A stretch of 64,000 nucleotides of DNA, taken from CBDBKE01 sp965218055. Lineage in GTDB: Bacteria > Acidobacteriota > Terriglobia > JAJPHL01 > JAPKYU01. Below the pieces are notes generated by a model, which was given only the letters and a program-made list of their open reading frames with translations, was not told the DNA's origin and ran no database searches. This document shows positions 1-8,173 of this stretch, piece by piece. The position numbers were made by a program, and so were the translations under genes. The stretch spans positions 310,001 through 374,000 of the forward strand of contig CBDCKA010000002.1 in the NCBI GenBank assembly GCA_965218055.1, in the 5' to 3' direction. Each line of letters starts with the position of its first letter. The first letter of the stretch is position 1.

Positions 1-936
1 CACAATGCCGCCCGCAAAGTTCGCCAGGCGCGCTGCCTGCTCAAAACTTGCGCCGGCGGCCAGGGCTAGGGTGAAGGTGGCAATCACTGTGTCGCCGGCC
101 CCGGTGACGTCGGCAATCTGATCCGAGCCCCAGATGGGGATGTACACCGGGCGGCGCCGTGGCTCAAACAGCACCATTCCGTGCCGCCCGCGGGTGACCA
201 GCAGCGCTTGGAGCCGCATCCGTCGCAGGACGTTGCGCGCTGTCCGCCCCAGTCTTTTCGTATCCGTGCCGATGCGCAGGTTGAATGCCTCCTCCAGTTC
301 CGGTTCATTCGGGGTGGCCGCGGTCGCCCCGGCGTAGTTCAGCAGGTCAAAGCGCGAATCAACGGTCAACGGACGACCGTTGAGGGCGGCGCCCAACGCG
401 CCGGCCAAGCGGGGCGAGGCGGCGCCGTAGCCGTAGTCAGAAACCACAGCCGCATTGGCCCGGCGCGCCAGGCGTAAGGCACGGCGCTGGAGCTCCGCCT
501 GCCGAGCCGGGGAAACGGGCCGTGGCGGCTCACGATCAATCCGCAGCACCTGCTGCCGGTTGCCGTGCACCGTGCCGGCCAGAACTCGGCTCTTGGTGGT
601 GGTGGTGAACTCGCGCGCTACTATGATGCCGCCCGTTTCCACCCGGCGCTTCCGAAAACACTCCAGCAGCGCCTGCCCGGCGGCGTCGTCGCCGACCACT
701 CCCACCGGAATGACCTGGGCCCCGAGGGCGGCCAGGTTATACGCCGCATTCGCTCCACCACCAGGCAGAATCTGCGTCTGCCGGTGCTTCAAAATCAGCA
801 CCGGCGCTTCCCGCGAAGCCCGGGAGATCTCTCCCAGCACGAACTCATCGGCAACCAGATCGCCCACCACAAGCACCGTCTGTGCCGAAAAGCGCTTCAA
901 AACCTCCAGGTACGCGTCTGGTTTTCCAGTGTTCAA
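1..936 (-). CDS. hldE: Heptose-7-phosphate kinase domain (HldE/RfaE), 3' end beyond window
   Basis: Phosphorylates D-glycero-beta-D-manno-heptose 7-phosphate in the cytoplasm for ADP-heptose and LPS inner-core synthesis. The reading frame is open from 936 to the window edge (312 codons). It shows the PfkB/ribokinase fold: a substrate-binding stretch LPGGGANAAYNLAALGA near residues 50-66 and the catalytic signature DVTGAGDT at 276-283. I chose a TTG start at 934-936 because AAGGAG lies just upstream and the kinase fold begins right after. The gene is last in the LPS operon, 42 bp after waaF. Whether it continues into a cytidylyltransferase domain (bifunctional HldE) cannot be seen. Confidence 0.88.
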   Translation of the reverse strand, partial: MNTGKPDAYLEVLKRFSAQTVLVVGDLVADEFVLGEISRASREAPVLILKHRQTQILPGGGANAAYNLAALGAQVIPVGVVGDDAAGQALLECFRKRRVETGGIIVAREFTTTTKSRVLAGTVHGNRQQVLRIDREPPRPVSPARQAELQRRALRLARRANAAVVSDYGYGAASPRLAGALGAALNGRPLTVDSRFDLLNYAGATAATPNEPELEEAFNLRIGTDTKRLGRTARNVLRRMRLQALLVTRGRHGMVLFEPRRRPVYIPIWGSDQIADVTGAGDTVIATFTLALAAGASFEQAARLANFAGGIV

Positions 937-978
937 AGGTTCGCTGCTCCTTGTGAAGCCGGCCAAGACAAGGACGAA

Positions 979-2040
979 TTAGGCACGGCCTTCACGGAAG
1001 CTAGGTTCTTCCAGCATCTGCTGCGCGGCGGCCAGCACCTCGTCGGCTTCCACGGCGGTCATGCAGCGGTGGTCAATGGGGCAATCGCGCAGCTTGCAAG
1101 GGCTGCACGGCACCGGTTTGTTGATAATCCGGACATACGGGCCGAGCGGGGCGGTGGCCACTTCGTCGGTGGCCCCGAAGATCGCCAGTACCGGAACGCC
1201 GGCCGCTGCGGCCAGGTGCATGGTGCCGGTGTCGTTGGTCAGAAACAGGTCGCAGCCCGCCACCAGCTCCAGGAACTCGGCCAGGCTGGTACGCCCGGCG
1301 GTGGAAATTGTTTCCCGGCCTATGCTTCCTGCCACCTCCTCGGCCAGCGCCCGTTCAGAGGCAGCGCCGAAAACGATCACGGCTGCTCCTTGCGCGGCCA
1401 GGCCCCGTCCTACTGCCGCGAACCGCGAGGGGAACCACCGCTTAGCCGTGCCAAACGCGGCTCCCGGGTTGATCCCGACCACCGGGCCACGAAAGGCGTC
1501 GGGCAGCCCAAAGCTCGCCAGCCGGCCGCGGCCAAGTTCCCGTGAGGGCGGCCGGGACAGCCTGATTTGCTCGACCCGCGGCAGCTCCGGCAGCACGCCC
1601 AGGCGCCGCAGCAACTCCAGGTAGTAGTAGCACTCGTGCACAGGAATCTCGCCCTGGCTCGGCACCGGGACCGCGTGGGTGAGCAGCCAGGAGCGGCCGT
1701 CGCGGGCATAGCCGCAGCGAACCGGAATCCTGGCCCACCGGGCCAGCAGCGCGGCCTCGAAAGCGTTCTGGAACAGCACGGCTGCTTCGAAGCACTCCGC
1801 CCGAAGTGCTACCGCGGTCCGGCGCCAGCCCAAGCTCCCATTGCCGGGATACAACAGCACGCGGTCCGCCACAGCCTCCTGCTCAAAGACGGCGCTGACC
1901 CAGGGCCGGGCCAGCAGAGTGATGTGGGCCGCCGGCAACGCGCGGCGCAACTCGCGCAGCGCCGGCAGAGTCATCACCGCATCGCCTACCCAGTTGGTGG
2001 CCCGCACTAGAATTTTTTGCGCTCCAACCAGCTGGCTCAT
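979..2040 (-). CDS. waaF: ADP-heptose:LPS heptosyltransferase II (GT9)
   Basis: Transfers heptose from ADP-heptose to the LPS inner core at the cytoplasmic face of the inner membrane. The 353-residue protein opens with the family motif LVRATNWVGDAVMTLPALR (11-29) and carries PGAAFGTAKRW (192-202) and NDTGTMHLA (269-277), the nucleotide-sugar site of GT9 enzymes. Four cysteines at 312-326 match the Cys-rich tail of WaaF. The frame is open further upstream, but ATG 2038-2040 is right: it overlaps the lpxK stop by 4 bp (ATGA), giving translational coupling, and the protein then aligns with the family from its first residues. Confidence 0.9.
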   Translation of the reverse strand: MSQLVGAQKILVRATNWVGDAVMTLPALRELRRALPAAHITLLARPWVSAVFEQEAVADRVLLYPGNGSLGWRRTAVALRAECFEAAVLFQNAFEAALLARWARIPVRCGYARDGRSWLLTHAVPVPSQGEIPVHECYYYLELLRRLGVLPELPRVEQIRLSRPPSRELGRGRLASFGLPDAFRGPVVGINPGAAFGTAKRWFPSRFAAVGRGLAAQGAAVIVFGAASERALAEEVAGSIGRETISTAGRTSLAEFLELVAGCDLFLTNDTGTMHLAAAAGVPVLAIFGATDEVATAPLGPYVRIINKPVPCSPCKLRDCPIDHRCMTAVEADEVLAAAQQMLEEPSFREGRA

Positions 2041-3089
2041 TTCCGCACCAACCCCGCGACACGATTCACCAGCTCGGCCCCCCGTTCCACTTCCAGCTCC
2101 ATCCCCACCACGCGCAGCGGCAGGTCCAATCCGTCTCGGCAGGACTCGGGCAGGTTGGCGGCGTCCTTCTCGGTGGTAATGAGCCCCTCGGCGCCCACCC
2201 GGCGGGCGCGCTGCTCGAGCCGCTGCAGATCGCGAACCGTGTAGTGATGGTGGTCGCGAAACGGCTGTGTGCCCACCACGCGAAACCCGGCAACGCACAG
2301 GTCGGCAAAGAAAGCCCTCGGATTGCCGACAGCCGCAAACGCCAGCGCTGGCTGTGTGGACACCAGCGCAAGCTGTGAGGAAGCAGGTCCCGGGCCGGGG
2401 ACCGAAGGCTCGGCTGCGCCGGCCTCCGCCCTCAAGCGCGTGCGCGCCCTGTATATCTCCGCCTCAGGCGCCAGGCGCCGCAGGCGAGTTTCCAGTGGCT
2501 CCCTGACTGTCCAATCCTGCACTCGAGTTAACACGATGACCCCGGCGCGTCTCAAGGCTCCGGGTGGCTCCCGCAGGCGCCCCGCCGGCAGCAAGTCATC
2601 CTCCCACGGTGGGCGGGAGCTGTCCACAAGCACAATGTCCAGGTCCCGGCCCAGTGCCAGATGTTGAAACCCGTCATCGAGCAGGTGCAGGTCCACGGCG
2701 CACTGTGCTTCCAGTGCTCGTCCGGCCCGGAGGCGGTTGGCGTCTACCCCAATGGGAGCCACGCCGCTCCGCAGCATCACCTGGACTTCGTCGCCCGCGC
2801 GGACAGCTTCCGGCGTCCAGCCCACACGGGTGAACAGCAGCGTTTCCGCTCCCGACGGACGACGATAGCCGCGCGTCAGCACCGCCGGTTTCAGGCCGCG
2901 CTCGACCAGCGCGGAGAAGAGCCAGATGACGAACGGCGTCTTCCCCGCTCCGCCTACCGAGAGGTTGCCGACGCTCACGACCGGGCGGTCCAACCGTTGC
3001 TGGCGCCAGGCGCCGGAAGCGTACCGGCCGGCGCGCGCGCGCGCGGCGAGCGACCACAAGCGCGCCGCCGGCCACAACAGCACCCTCAT
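2037..3089 (-). CDS. lpxK: Tetraacyldisaccharide 4'-kinase
   Basis: Adds the 4'-phosphate to the tetraacyldisaccharide lipid A precursor at the inner membrane. The 350-residue protein has the modified P-loop GNLSVGGAGKTP (41-52) and the LpxK motif LLDDGFQHLALGRDLDIVLVD (about 136-156), where the Asp-Asp and His residues act in catalysis. An N-terminal amphipathic segment rich in Arg and Trp fits the membrane-contacting helix. It overlaps waaA by 4 bp upstream and waaF by 4 bp downstream, so the three are surely one transcript. Length is normal for the family. Confidence 0.93.
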   Translation of the reverse strand: MRVLLWPAARLWSLAARARAGRYASGAWRQQRLDRPVVSVGNLSVGGAGKTPFVIWLFSALVERGLKPAVLTRGYRRPSGAETLLFTRVGWTPEAVRAGDEVQVMLRSGVAPIGVDANRLRAGRALEAQCAVDLHLLDDGFQHLALGRDLDIVLVDSSRPPWEDDLLPAGRLREPPGALRRAGVIVLTRVQDWTVREPLETRLRRLAPEAEIYRARTRLRAEAGAAEPSVPGPGPASSQLALVSTQPALAFAAVGNPRAFFADLCVAGFRVVGTQPFRDHHHYTVRDLQRLEQRARRVGAEGLITTEKDAANLPESCRDGLDLPLRVVGMELEVERGAELVNRVAGLVRK

Positions 3090-4432
3090 GAGGTCTGCCC
3101 CGAGGCCACCTCAGCCGGTGCAGGCAGCAGCGCCGCCACAGCCTCCAGCACGCGTTCGGTGGCGCCGCGGTTGGCTTCCAGCAACCGGCGGCCTGCATGA
3201 CCCATCGCCGCCGCAGCAGCGGGATCGTTGAAAAGCTGCTCGAGCGCACCGAACAATTCGCCGCCCGACCCAACCTGCCGCAACGCGCCCGCTGCGCCGA
3301 AGGCATGTGCGATGTCCCGGAAATTCTGCATGTACGGACCCACCACCACCGGACGCGCAAACTGGACCGCCTCGAGCACGTTCTGCCCGCCGTGCGGCAC
3401 CAGACTGCCGCCCACAAACGCCACGGTGGCGTAGCGATAGACGGCGCTCAACTCGCCCATGCTGTCCAAAAGCAGCACGGCTGCCTCGGGGTCAATCTCG
3501 GCGTCAATCTCCACGTCAGGCGCTGCAGTGAGCTGCGAGCGGCGCGCCAAGCGGAAGCCACGGGCCGCGATCAGCTGCGCCACCTCCTCGAACCTCTCCG
3601 GGCGACGCGGGGCCAGCAGGAGACGTAATGACGGCCGATGTTCGCGCAGCCGCTGGAACGCCGCCAGCAGCACTTCCTCTTCGCCGGCGGCAGTGCTGCC
3701 GGCGACCAGCGCCCCCGTCGCAGTCCAGCGGCTGAGTTGCCGGTCCAGCCAATCCGGGAGGGGAGCCGCAGCTTCCCGGTCAAACTTCAGGTTTCCGGCG
3801 ACCCGGACGCGCGCGGGATCCGCGCCCAACTGCCGCAAGCGTTCGGCATCCACTTCCGATTGCGCCATCAGCAGCGTCGCCTGGTTCAACACCTTCCCGA
3901 TAAAGCCGCGGAAGAGACGGTAGCGCGGAAAGGAGCGATCGGAGATGCGCGCGTTCACTACAACCACCTGGACTCCGCCCCTCGACGCCTCCCAGAACAG
4001 ATTCGGCCAGAACTCGGTTTCGGCCACCAGCAGGAGCGCCGGCCGCACCCGCCGCAGCACCCGCCGCACGGAAAACCGGAAATCGAAGGGGCAGTAGAAG
4101 ATAGCATCGGTTTTCAGCGCGCCAGTTTCGAAACGCTGCTGCGCGGTGCGAAACCCGGTCTCGGTGGTGGTGGAAACCAGCAGCGGCCGCTGCGGGAAGC
4201 GTTGCTTGAGCCCGGCCACCAGGCTCTGGCAGGCCAGCAGCTCGCCCACGGAAACCGCATGCAGCCACAGCGCGTCTCCTTGGCTGTGGGGGCTGTGGGC
4301 CCGCTCCGGCACCCGGCCCAGCCGCTCGCGGAAGCTGCCCAGGTACTTTCCGTAGCGCAGGCCCTGCACCAGGAAGTAAGGGAACGTCACTAGGGCAGTC
4401 AGGGCCAGCAAGAAACTGTAGAGCAGGTACAT
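3086..4432 (-). CDS. waaA: Kdo transferase (3-deoxy-D-manno-octulosonate transferase, GT30)
   Basis: Attaches Kdo residues from CMP-Kdo to lipid IVA. One N-terminal membrane anchor (about residues 1-22) is followed by the GT30 domain with HAVSVGE at 59-65, whose Glu is the family's catalytic base, and a C-terminal GT-B half with GGSLVPHGGQNVLEA (341-355). It is the first gene of the LPS operon waaA-lpxK-waaF-hldE. I took ATG 4430-4432; an in-frame TTG at 4451-4453 would add seven residues. Neither has a clear ribosome binding site. Whether it is mono- or bifunctional cannot be read from sequence. Confidence 0.9.
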   Translation of the reverse strand: MYLLYSFLLALTALVTFPYFLVQGLRYGKYLGSFRERLGRVPERAHSPHSQGDALWLHAVSVGELLACQSLVAGLKQRFPQRPLLVSTTTETGFRTAQQRFETGALKTDAIFYCPFDFRFSVRRVLRRVRPALLLVAETEFWPNLFWEASRGGVQVVVVNARISDRSFPRYRLFRGFIGKVLNQATLLMAQSEVDAERLRQLGADPARVRVAGNLKFDREAAAPLPDWLDRQLSRWTATGALVAGSTAAGEEEVLLAAFQRLREHRPSLRLLLAPRRPERFEEVAQLIAARGFRLARRSQLTAAPDVEIDAEIDPEAAVLLLDSMGELSAVYRYATVAFVGGSLVPHGGQNVLEAVQFARPVVVGPYMQNFRDIAHAFGAAGALRQVGSGGELFGALEQLFNDPAAAAAMGHAGRRLLEANRGATERVLEAVAALLPAPAEVASGQTS

Positions 4433-4521
4433 CGGCTCTGAGCGAAGGGCCAAACGGAAACTGGCAAAAATGGCTGTTCGACCGTTCCGGTACTCATTAT
4501 ATCTTGCCGAGCAACTCTATC

Positions 4522-4550
4522 TTGCTGAACGGCGGTCCCTTTCTCATAAT
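4522..4550 (+). promoter_or_regulatory. Possible sigma70 promoter for the lipoprotein gene
   Basis: TTGCTG (4522-4527) and CATAAT (4545-4550) are 17 bp apart in the spacer diverging from waaA. The -10 matches 5 of 6; the -35 only 3 of 6. The -35 lies in an imperfect 18-bp duplication (4498-4533). Confidence 0.35.
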
Positions 4551-4556
4551 TGGTTG

Positions 4557-5240
4557 GTGAGGCAGCGCGCTCGTAAAACGTCCGGCCGGCAAGGAGGACT
4601 ACGGATTTGGGGCGGCGTGGCCTTCCTGGGAATGGCTCTGTTGGCCTGCGGGGCTGCAGCTGGCGAGAAGGAGCGCCTGACGTTCCGTCCCAAGCCGGCG
4701 GAGGCCTATCCGGCGCGGGACACCCACGAGGGGTTGACCGTGGCCGCCGAACCGTTTGAGACCCGCCAGAAAACCAAGCCGGTTTTCGGCAAGCACAAGC
4801 TGGCGGAAGCAGGCATCCTGCCGGTGCTGGTGGTGATCGCCAACACCACGGGCAAAACGGTGCGCCTGGATAGCTTCTCGGTGCAATTGCTGACGCAGGA
4901 CCGGAGGAAGATTGATCCCACCCCGGCTGGGGTTGTCGTGCAACGACTGTCGGGCAAGAAGGGGAAAAAACTGCCCTTCCCGTTGCCACGCTTGCCCGGG
5001 GGCTCGCGGGGAAACGCAGCCATAGAGGTGCTGGTTCACGAATTCAACATGCGCCTGCTGCCGCCCGAGGCCACGGCCAGCGGCTTCTTCTACTTCGACA
5101 TTGGGCGCAACCGGGACTGGCTGCGTGGTTCCAAGCTCTACCTCACCCGGCTCTTCTGGGCGCACAACTCACAGCCGTTGATGTATTTCGAAGTCCCCCT
5201 GGACGACGCCCTTCACACCCGCCCCACCGCCAAACAGTAG
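4557..5240 (+). CDS. Putative lipoprotein of unknown function
   Basis: Not recognised. From GTG 4557 the protein has an Arg/Lys-rich n-region, a hydrophobic stretch and a lipobox ending LLAC (Cys at residue 31), so it is predicted to be a lipoprotein. The mature part, about 195 residues, is rich in beta-type sequence and has no internal Cys or catalytic motif I can name. The frame is open to ATG 4470, but that stretch contains a tandem duplication and a possible promoter, so it is probably not translated. AAGGAGG at 4591-4597 sits oddly: it would serve an ATT codon at 4605 rather than any standard start. Start is therefore uncertain. Confidence 0.55.
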   Translation: MRQRARKTSGRQGGLRIWGGVAFLGMALLACGAAAGEKERLTFRPKPAEAYPARDTHEGLTVAAEPFETRQKTKPVFGKHKLAEAGILPVLVVIANTTGKTVRLDSFSVQLLTQDRRKIDPTPAGVVVQRLSGKKGKKLPFPLPRLPGGSRGNAAIEVLVHEFNMRLLPPEATASGFFYFDIGRNRDWLRGSKLYLTRLFWAHNSQPLMYFEVPLDDALHTRPTAKQ

Positions 5241-5291
5241 GGACGCGTTTCGGCGGCTGCTATGATACGTAGTGTCGGGAGAGAGGTTCCT

Positions 5292-6188
5292 GTGACGGGC
5301 TGCAATCGTCGCGAGCTGGGCCGGATGGCGCTGCGCACCGCCGGCAGCCTGGTCCTGGCCGGCGGGCCAGAGGGTTTGCTGGGGGGCAGTAGGCCCAATT
5401 CCAATTTCCATGGGGTGCAGATTGGCATCCAGAGCTACAGCTTCCGCGACCGTCCCCTGGACGAAGCCCTGGACGCAATCGTGGCGTGTGGCATCAACTC
5501 GTGCGAGCTGGCCTCGATGCAGGTCGAGCCCAGAGCCGCCGCCCGCGACGCGAAGGCGCGCGAGGAACTGCGGCAGTGGCGCCTGACGGTTTCGCTGGAC
5601 GAGTTTCGCAAGATTCGCGAAAAGTTCCAGAGAGCCGGTGTGGCGCTGTCTGCCTATAACCTCAGCTTCCGCGACGACTTCAGCGATGAGGAGATCGAGC
5701 GCGGCTTCCAGATGGCGCAGGCGCTGGGGGTCCGGGCGATGACCGCCTCGGCCAACGTCGGCACCGCTCCGCGCATTGATCGCTACGCGCGCCAGTACAA
5801 AATCCGGGTGGGCATGCACAACCACTCGCAGCTTAGGCCGAACGAGTTCGCCACGCCGGAGGACTTCACGGCGGCCATGCGCGGCGCCTCCCGCTATATC
5901 GCCATCAATCTCGACATCGGACACTTCACCGCAGCCGACTTTGACGCGGTTTCGTTCCTCCAGCAGCACCACTCTGGAATCGTCACGCTGCATCTGAAGG
6001 ACCGCAAGAAGAACCAGGGTGCCAACCTCGAGTGGGGCAAGGGCGACACACCGATCCGGAAGGTCCTCCAGCTCCTGAAGAAACACCGCTACCCGATCCC
6101 CGCCAACATCGAGTACGAGTACCCGGGCGGCGACACGATCGAGGAAGTGAAGAAGTGCCTGGCCTACTGCCAGCAGGCGCTGGCCTGA
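5292..6188 (+). CDS. Sugar phosphate isomerase/epimerase-like TIM-barrel protein
   Basis: Belongs to the xylose isomerase-like TIM-barrel family (AP endonuclease 2 fold), whose members isomerise or epimerise sugars or inositol derivatives; substrate unknown. Visible family features are the opening IGIQSYSFRDRPLDEAL, acidic and His metal-ligand positions such as GMHNHSQL, DIGHFTAADF, LHLKDRK and a terminal EYEYPGG. The N-terminus has paired arginines before a hydrophobic stretch (NRRELGRMAL), like a Tat signal, as is common in secreted members. GTG 5292 is preceded by GGGAGAGAGG at 5278-5287. An upstream ATG at 5262 lacks a ribosome binding site. Confidence 0.75.
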   Translation: MTGCNRRELGRMALRTAGSLVLAGGPEGLLGGSRPNSNFHGVQIGIQSYSFRDRPLDEALDAIVACGINSCELASMQVEPRAAARDAKAREELRQWRLTVSLDEFRKIREKFQRAGVALSAYNLSFRDDFSDEEIERGFQMAQALGVRAMTASANVGTAPRIDRYARQYKIRVGMHNHSQLRPNEFATPEDFTAAMRGASRYIAINLDIGHFTAADFDAVSFLQQHHSGIVTLHLKDRKKNQGANLEWGKGDTPIRKVLQLLKKHRYPIPANIEYEYPGGDTIEEVKKCLAYCQQALA

Positions 6189-6203
6189 TGGCGGCGCTCG
6201 AGG

Positions 6204-6234
6204 GTAGTGTCCTAATTTGAAATTAGGACACTAC
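6204..6234. repeat. Perfect 15-bp inverted repeat with one central base
   Basis: GTAGTGTCCTAATTT (6204-6218), one G, then its exact reverse complement (6220-6234). It lies 15 bp after the isomerase stop and 16 bp before the hup -35 box. There is no T tract on either side, and a one-base centre is a poor RNA loop, so it looks more like a protein-binding palindrome or mobile-element footprint than a terminator. Confidence 0.85.
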
Positions 6235-6250
6235 TCCAAATTTTCTTTGG

Positions 6251-6279
6251 TTGACAAGGTGCGGAGCGGGTGCTATAAA
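6251..6279 (+). promoter_or_regulatory. Strong sigma70-type promoter of hup
   Basis: TTGACA (6251-6256), 17-bp spacer, TATAAA (6274-6279): a full consensus -35 and 5 of 6 in the -10. It precedes the HU gene by about 40 bp and follows directly on the perfect palindrome at 6204-6234, which could act as its operator. Confidence 0.85.
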
Positions 6280-6320
6280 CCCGCCGCAATCACAGTCGCA
6301 GCAGGCAGGAGGATGTCTTC

Positions 6321-6605
6321 ATGAACAAGGGAGATTTGATTGAGCGGATTTCGACCGGCGCAGGCATCACCAAAGTCCAGGCCAACCAGGCCCTGGACAC
6401 TTTGGTAGAGGGAATCACCGGTGCCCTCAAAAAGGGAGATCGGGTGACCCTGGTCGGGTTCGGCACCTTTTCCACTTCCAACCGCAAAGCACGCACCGGA
6501 CGGAACCCACAGAGCGGGGCACCGCTGAGAATCGCCGCCCGTCGCGTGGCCAAGTTCGCTGCCGGCGCCGAATTGAAGGCGGCGGTCAACAGGAGCAAGA
6601 AGTAA
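6321..6605 (+). CDS. hup: HU/IHF-family nucleoid DNA-binding protein
   Basis: Small histone-like protein of 94 residues that dimerises and bends DNA in the nucleoid. It begins MNKGDLIERISTGAGITK, typical of HU, has the GFGTFSTSNRKARTGRNPQSG strand-and-arm region at about residues 46-66, with the arm-tip RNP motif, and ends with the conserved KFAAGAELKAAVN helix. CAGGAGG at 6306-6312 is well placed before ATG 6321. Single gene with its own strong promoter, as expected for an abundant protein. Confidence 0.95.
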   Translation: MNKGDLIERISTGAGITKVQANQALDTLVEGITGALKKGDRVTLVGFGTFSTSNRKARTGRNPQSGAPLRIAARRVAKFAAGAELKAAVNRSKK

Positions 6606-6631
6606 CTCTTCACCGTTCCGGTCGCGGCCCC

Positions 6632-6698
6632 GTGTGGCCAGGCCTCGGCCAGGTTGCGGCCGGTTCCACGGCCAGGTCGTGGCCAAGTCGAGCCACAC
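6632..6698. repeat. GGCCAGG-rich spacer enclosed by a 7-bp inverted repeat
   Basis: GGCCAGG or a close variant recurs every 11-12 bp (6636, 6647, 6658, 6670, 6681), bracketed by GTGTGGC (6632-6638) and GCCACAC (6692-6698). It follows hup and could fold as a long stem, but no T run follows. Confidence 0.5.
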
Positions 6699-6763
6699 AG
6701 TGACGCCCTGTCCCGACCTCCCGCCGGGGAAAGTCCCCCATTTCCCTCACCAGCCGTGAACCA

Positions 6764-7471
6764 TTGAATCGGCTGGTCACTATCCCCGTTGCCGGCCTCG
6801 TTCCCGGAGCCGGGCCCGTCTCAGCGGCCTTGGCCGGTGAGCCCGCCTCGCCCACCCTCGTCGTGCTTGCCCACGGCGCGGGAGGCGATATGAATTCCGA
6901 GTTCATGCGGGTATTCCACGCCGGCCTGGCCGAGCGGGGGTGCCTGGCCATGCGCTTCAATTTCCCTTACAAGGAAGCAAGGCGGAAATTGCCGGACCGG
7001 CGCCCGATGCTCGAAAGCTGTTACGGCGCCGCGGCCGACTTCGCGCGCGGGCAATCGAAGCTGCCCGCACCTCGACAGCCGAAGATTGTGCTGGGCGGCA
7101 AGTCCATGGGCGGGCGCATTGCCTCCCATCTGGTTGCCGCTGGCTACCCCGCCCACGCACTGGTTTTTCTGGGTTATCCGCTCCACCCGCCAGGCAAGCC
7201 GCAGCAGATCCGGGACCAGCACCTGTACTCCATTCGCTGCCCGATGCTGTTCCTGTCCGGGACCCGGGATGCGTTTGCCCGACGAGAGTTGTTAATCCCC
7301 CTCGTCGAACGTCTCGCCAGTGGTGGACCCGGCTGCCGTGCCACGCTGGTTTGGATTGAAGGCGGCGACCATTCCTTCCGTGTGCACAACCGGCCGCAGA
7401 CGGAGGTTTACAGCGAGGTGCTGGACACCATCGTTGGCTGGCTTACAGAGGTCCTGGAACCTGGGAGTTGA
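6764..7471 (+). CDS. Alpha/beta hydrolase (KANL3/Tex30-type)
   Basis: A 235-residue alpha/beta hydrolase of the Tex30/KANL3-like family, substrate unknown, probably cytoplasmic. The oxyanion-hole loop is AHGAGGDMNS (36-45), the nucleophile elbow GGKSMGG (Ser114), the acid SGTRDAF (Asp169) and the base GGDHSF (His203), giving a complete Ser-Asp-His triad. The start is taken as TTG 6764: an upstream GTG at 6756 runs into a stop after three codons. No ribosome binding site is evident. It stands alone between hup and a convergent GAF gene. Confidence 0.75.
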   Translation: MNRLVTIPVAGLVPGAGPVSAALAGEPASPTLVVLAHGAGGDMNSEFMRVFHAGLAERGCLAMRFNFPYKEARRKLPDRRPMLESCYGAAADFARGQSKLPAPRQPKIVLGGKSMGGRIASHLVAAGYPAHALVFLGYPLHPPGKPQQIRDQHLYSIRCPMLFLSGTRDAFARRELLIPLVERLASGGPGCRATLVWIEGGDHSFRVHNRPQTEVYSEVLDTIVGWLTEVLEPGS

Positions 7472-7484
7472 GAGGGGGGACCAA

Positions 7485-8015
7485 CTATTTGGCGCCTTTG
7501 AAAGCCTTCGCCAGTACCCCGGCCACGGAAATCATGGTGGTGAGATCTTTGATGGTGAAATCGGAGCCCGCCGCCGGCCCGGTCTTGCCCTTGCGACAGA
7601 CCTGGATCACCCCCACCGCCTTGCCATCCACAACGAGCGGCGCGCTCATAATCTTCTGAATGGGGTTGCCTTTGGTCTCGGCGCTCAGCGCGATGGCCTC
7701 AAAAATCGTCGGGTGTTTTTGGGCGGGGAAATTGTTGATCATCTCCGGCCGCTTCTCGCGTACGGTCCGCACCGCCAGCGAGGAGGTGCTGGTCATCGGG
7801 ATGCTGCCCACCTTTTGCAGTTTTAATGGATAAAGAAAGGAAAGCACCGCCCCGCGGTGGGTCAGGTGCAGGACGGCCACTTCGTCCAGTTTCACCTGGA
7901 AGGCCTTGGAGAGTTCGGAGACGATTTTATCCAGAACCTGGCCAGACAGACCCTGCCCGGACTTGTTGGCTTCATCTATCAGTCGGGACAATCCTGCACT
8001 CAGTGCGGCGCCCAT
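7485..8015 (-). CDS. GAF-domain protein
   Basis: A 176-residue protein consisting almost only of one GAF domain: a helix, the strand VAVLHLTHRG, then the MSAPLVVDGKAVGVIQV core near the middle, which is the signature beta-hairpin of GAF modules. It probably senses a small ligand or redox state; no output domain is attached. ATG 8013-8015 is chosen because GGAGGG lies five bases before it; the frame stays open 16 codons further up. It is convergent with the hydrolase gene, 13 bp apart. Confidence 0.65.
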   Translation of the reverse strand: MGAALSAGLSRLIDEANKSGQGLSGQVLDKIVSELSKAFQVKLDEVAVLHLTHRGAVLSFLYPLKLQKVGSIPMTSTSSLAVRTVREKRPEMINNFPAQKHPTIFEAIALSAETKGNPIQKIMSAPLVVDGKAVGVIQVCRKGKTGPAAGSDFTIKDLTTMISVAGVLAKAFKGAK

Positions 8016-8173
8016 ATTGCCCTCCCAGAGGCGGCCCCATTTTAATGGGAAAGAAGCCGGCAAACAAGCCGGAAGTCATCCCGCAACCACCCCTGCGGCC
8101 CAACGCCCCCGAGGCCGGTCCCCCTGCCGGGGTGTGCGGTCGGGGACGGCTCACCTGCACGGCGTCCAGAATG

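Noticed and set aside
565..1545. 326-codon plus-strand frame across the hldE/waaF junction
   Set aside because: Spans two real genes on the other strand and has no recognisable domain.
6204..6234. Palindrome as rho-independent terminator
   Set aside because: No T tract on either strand and a single central base; kept as a repeat or possible operator instead.
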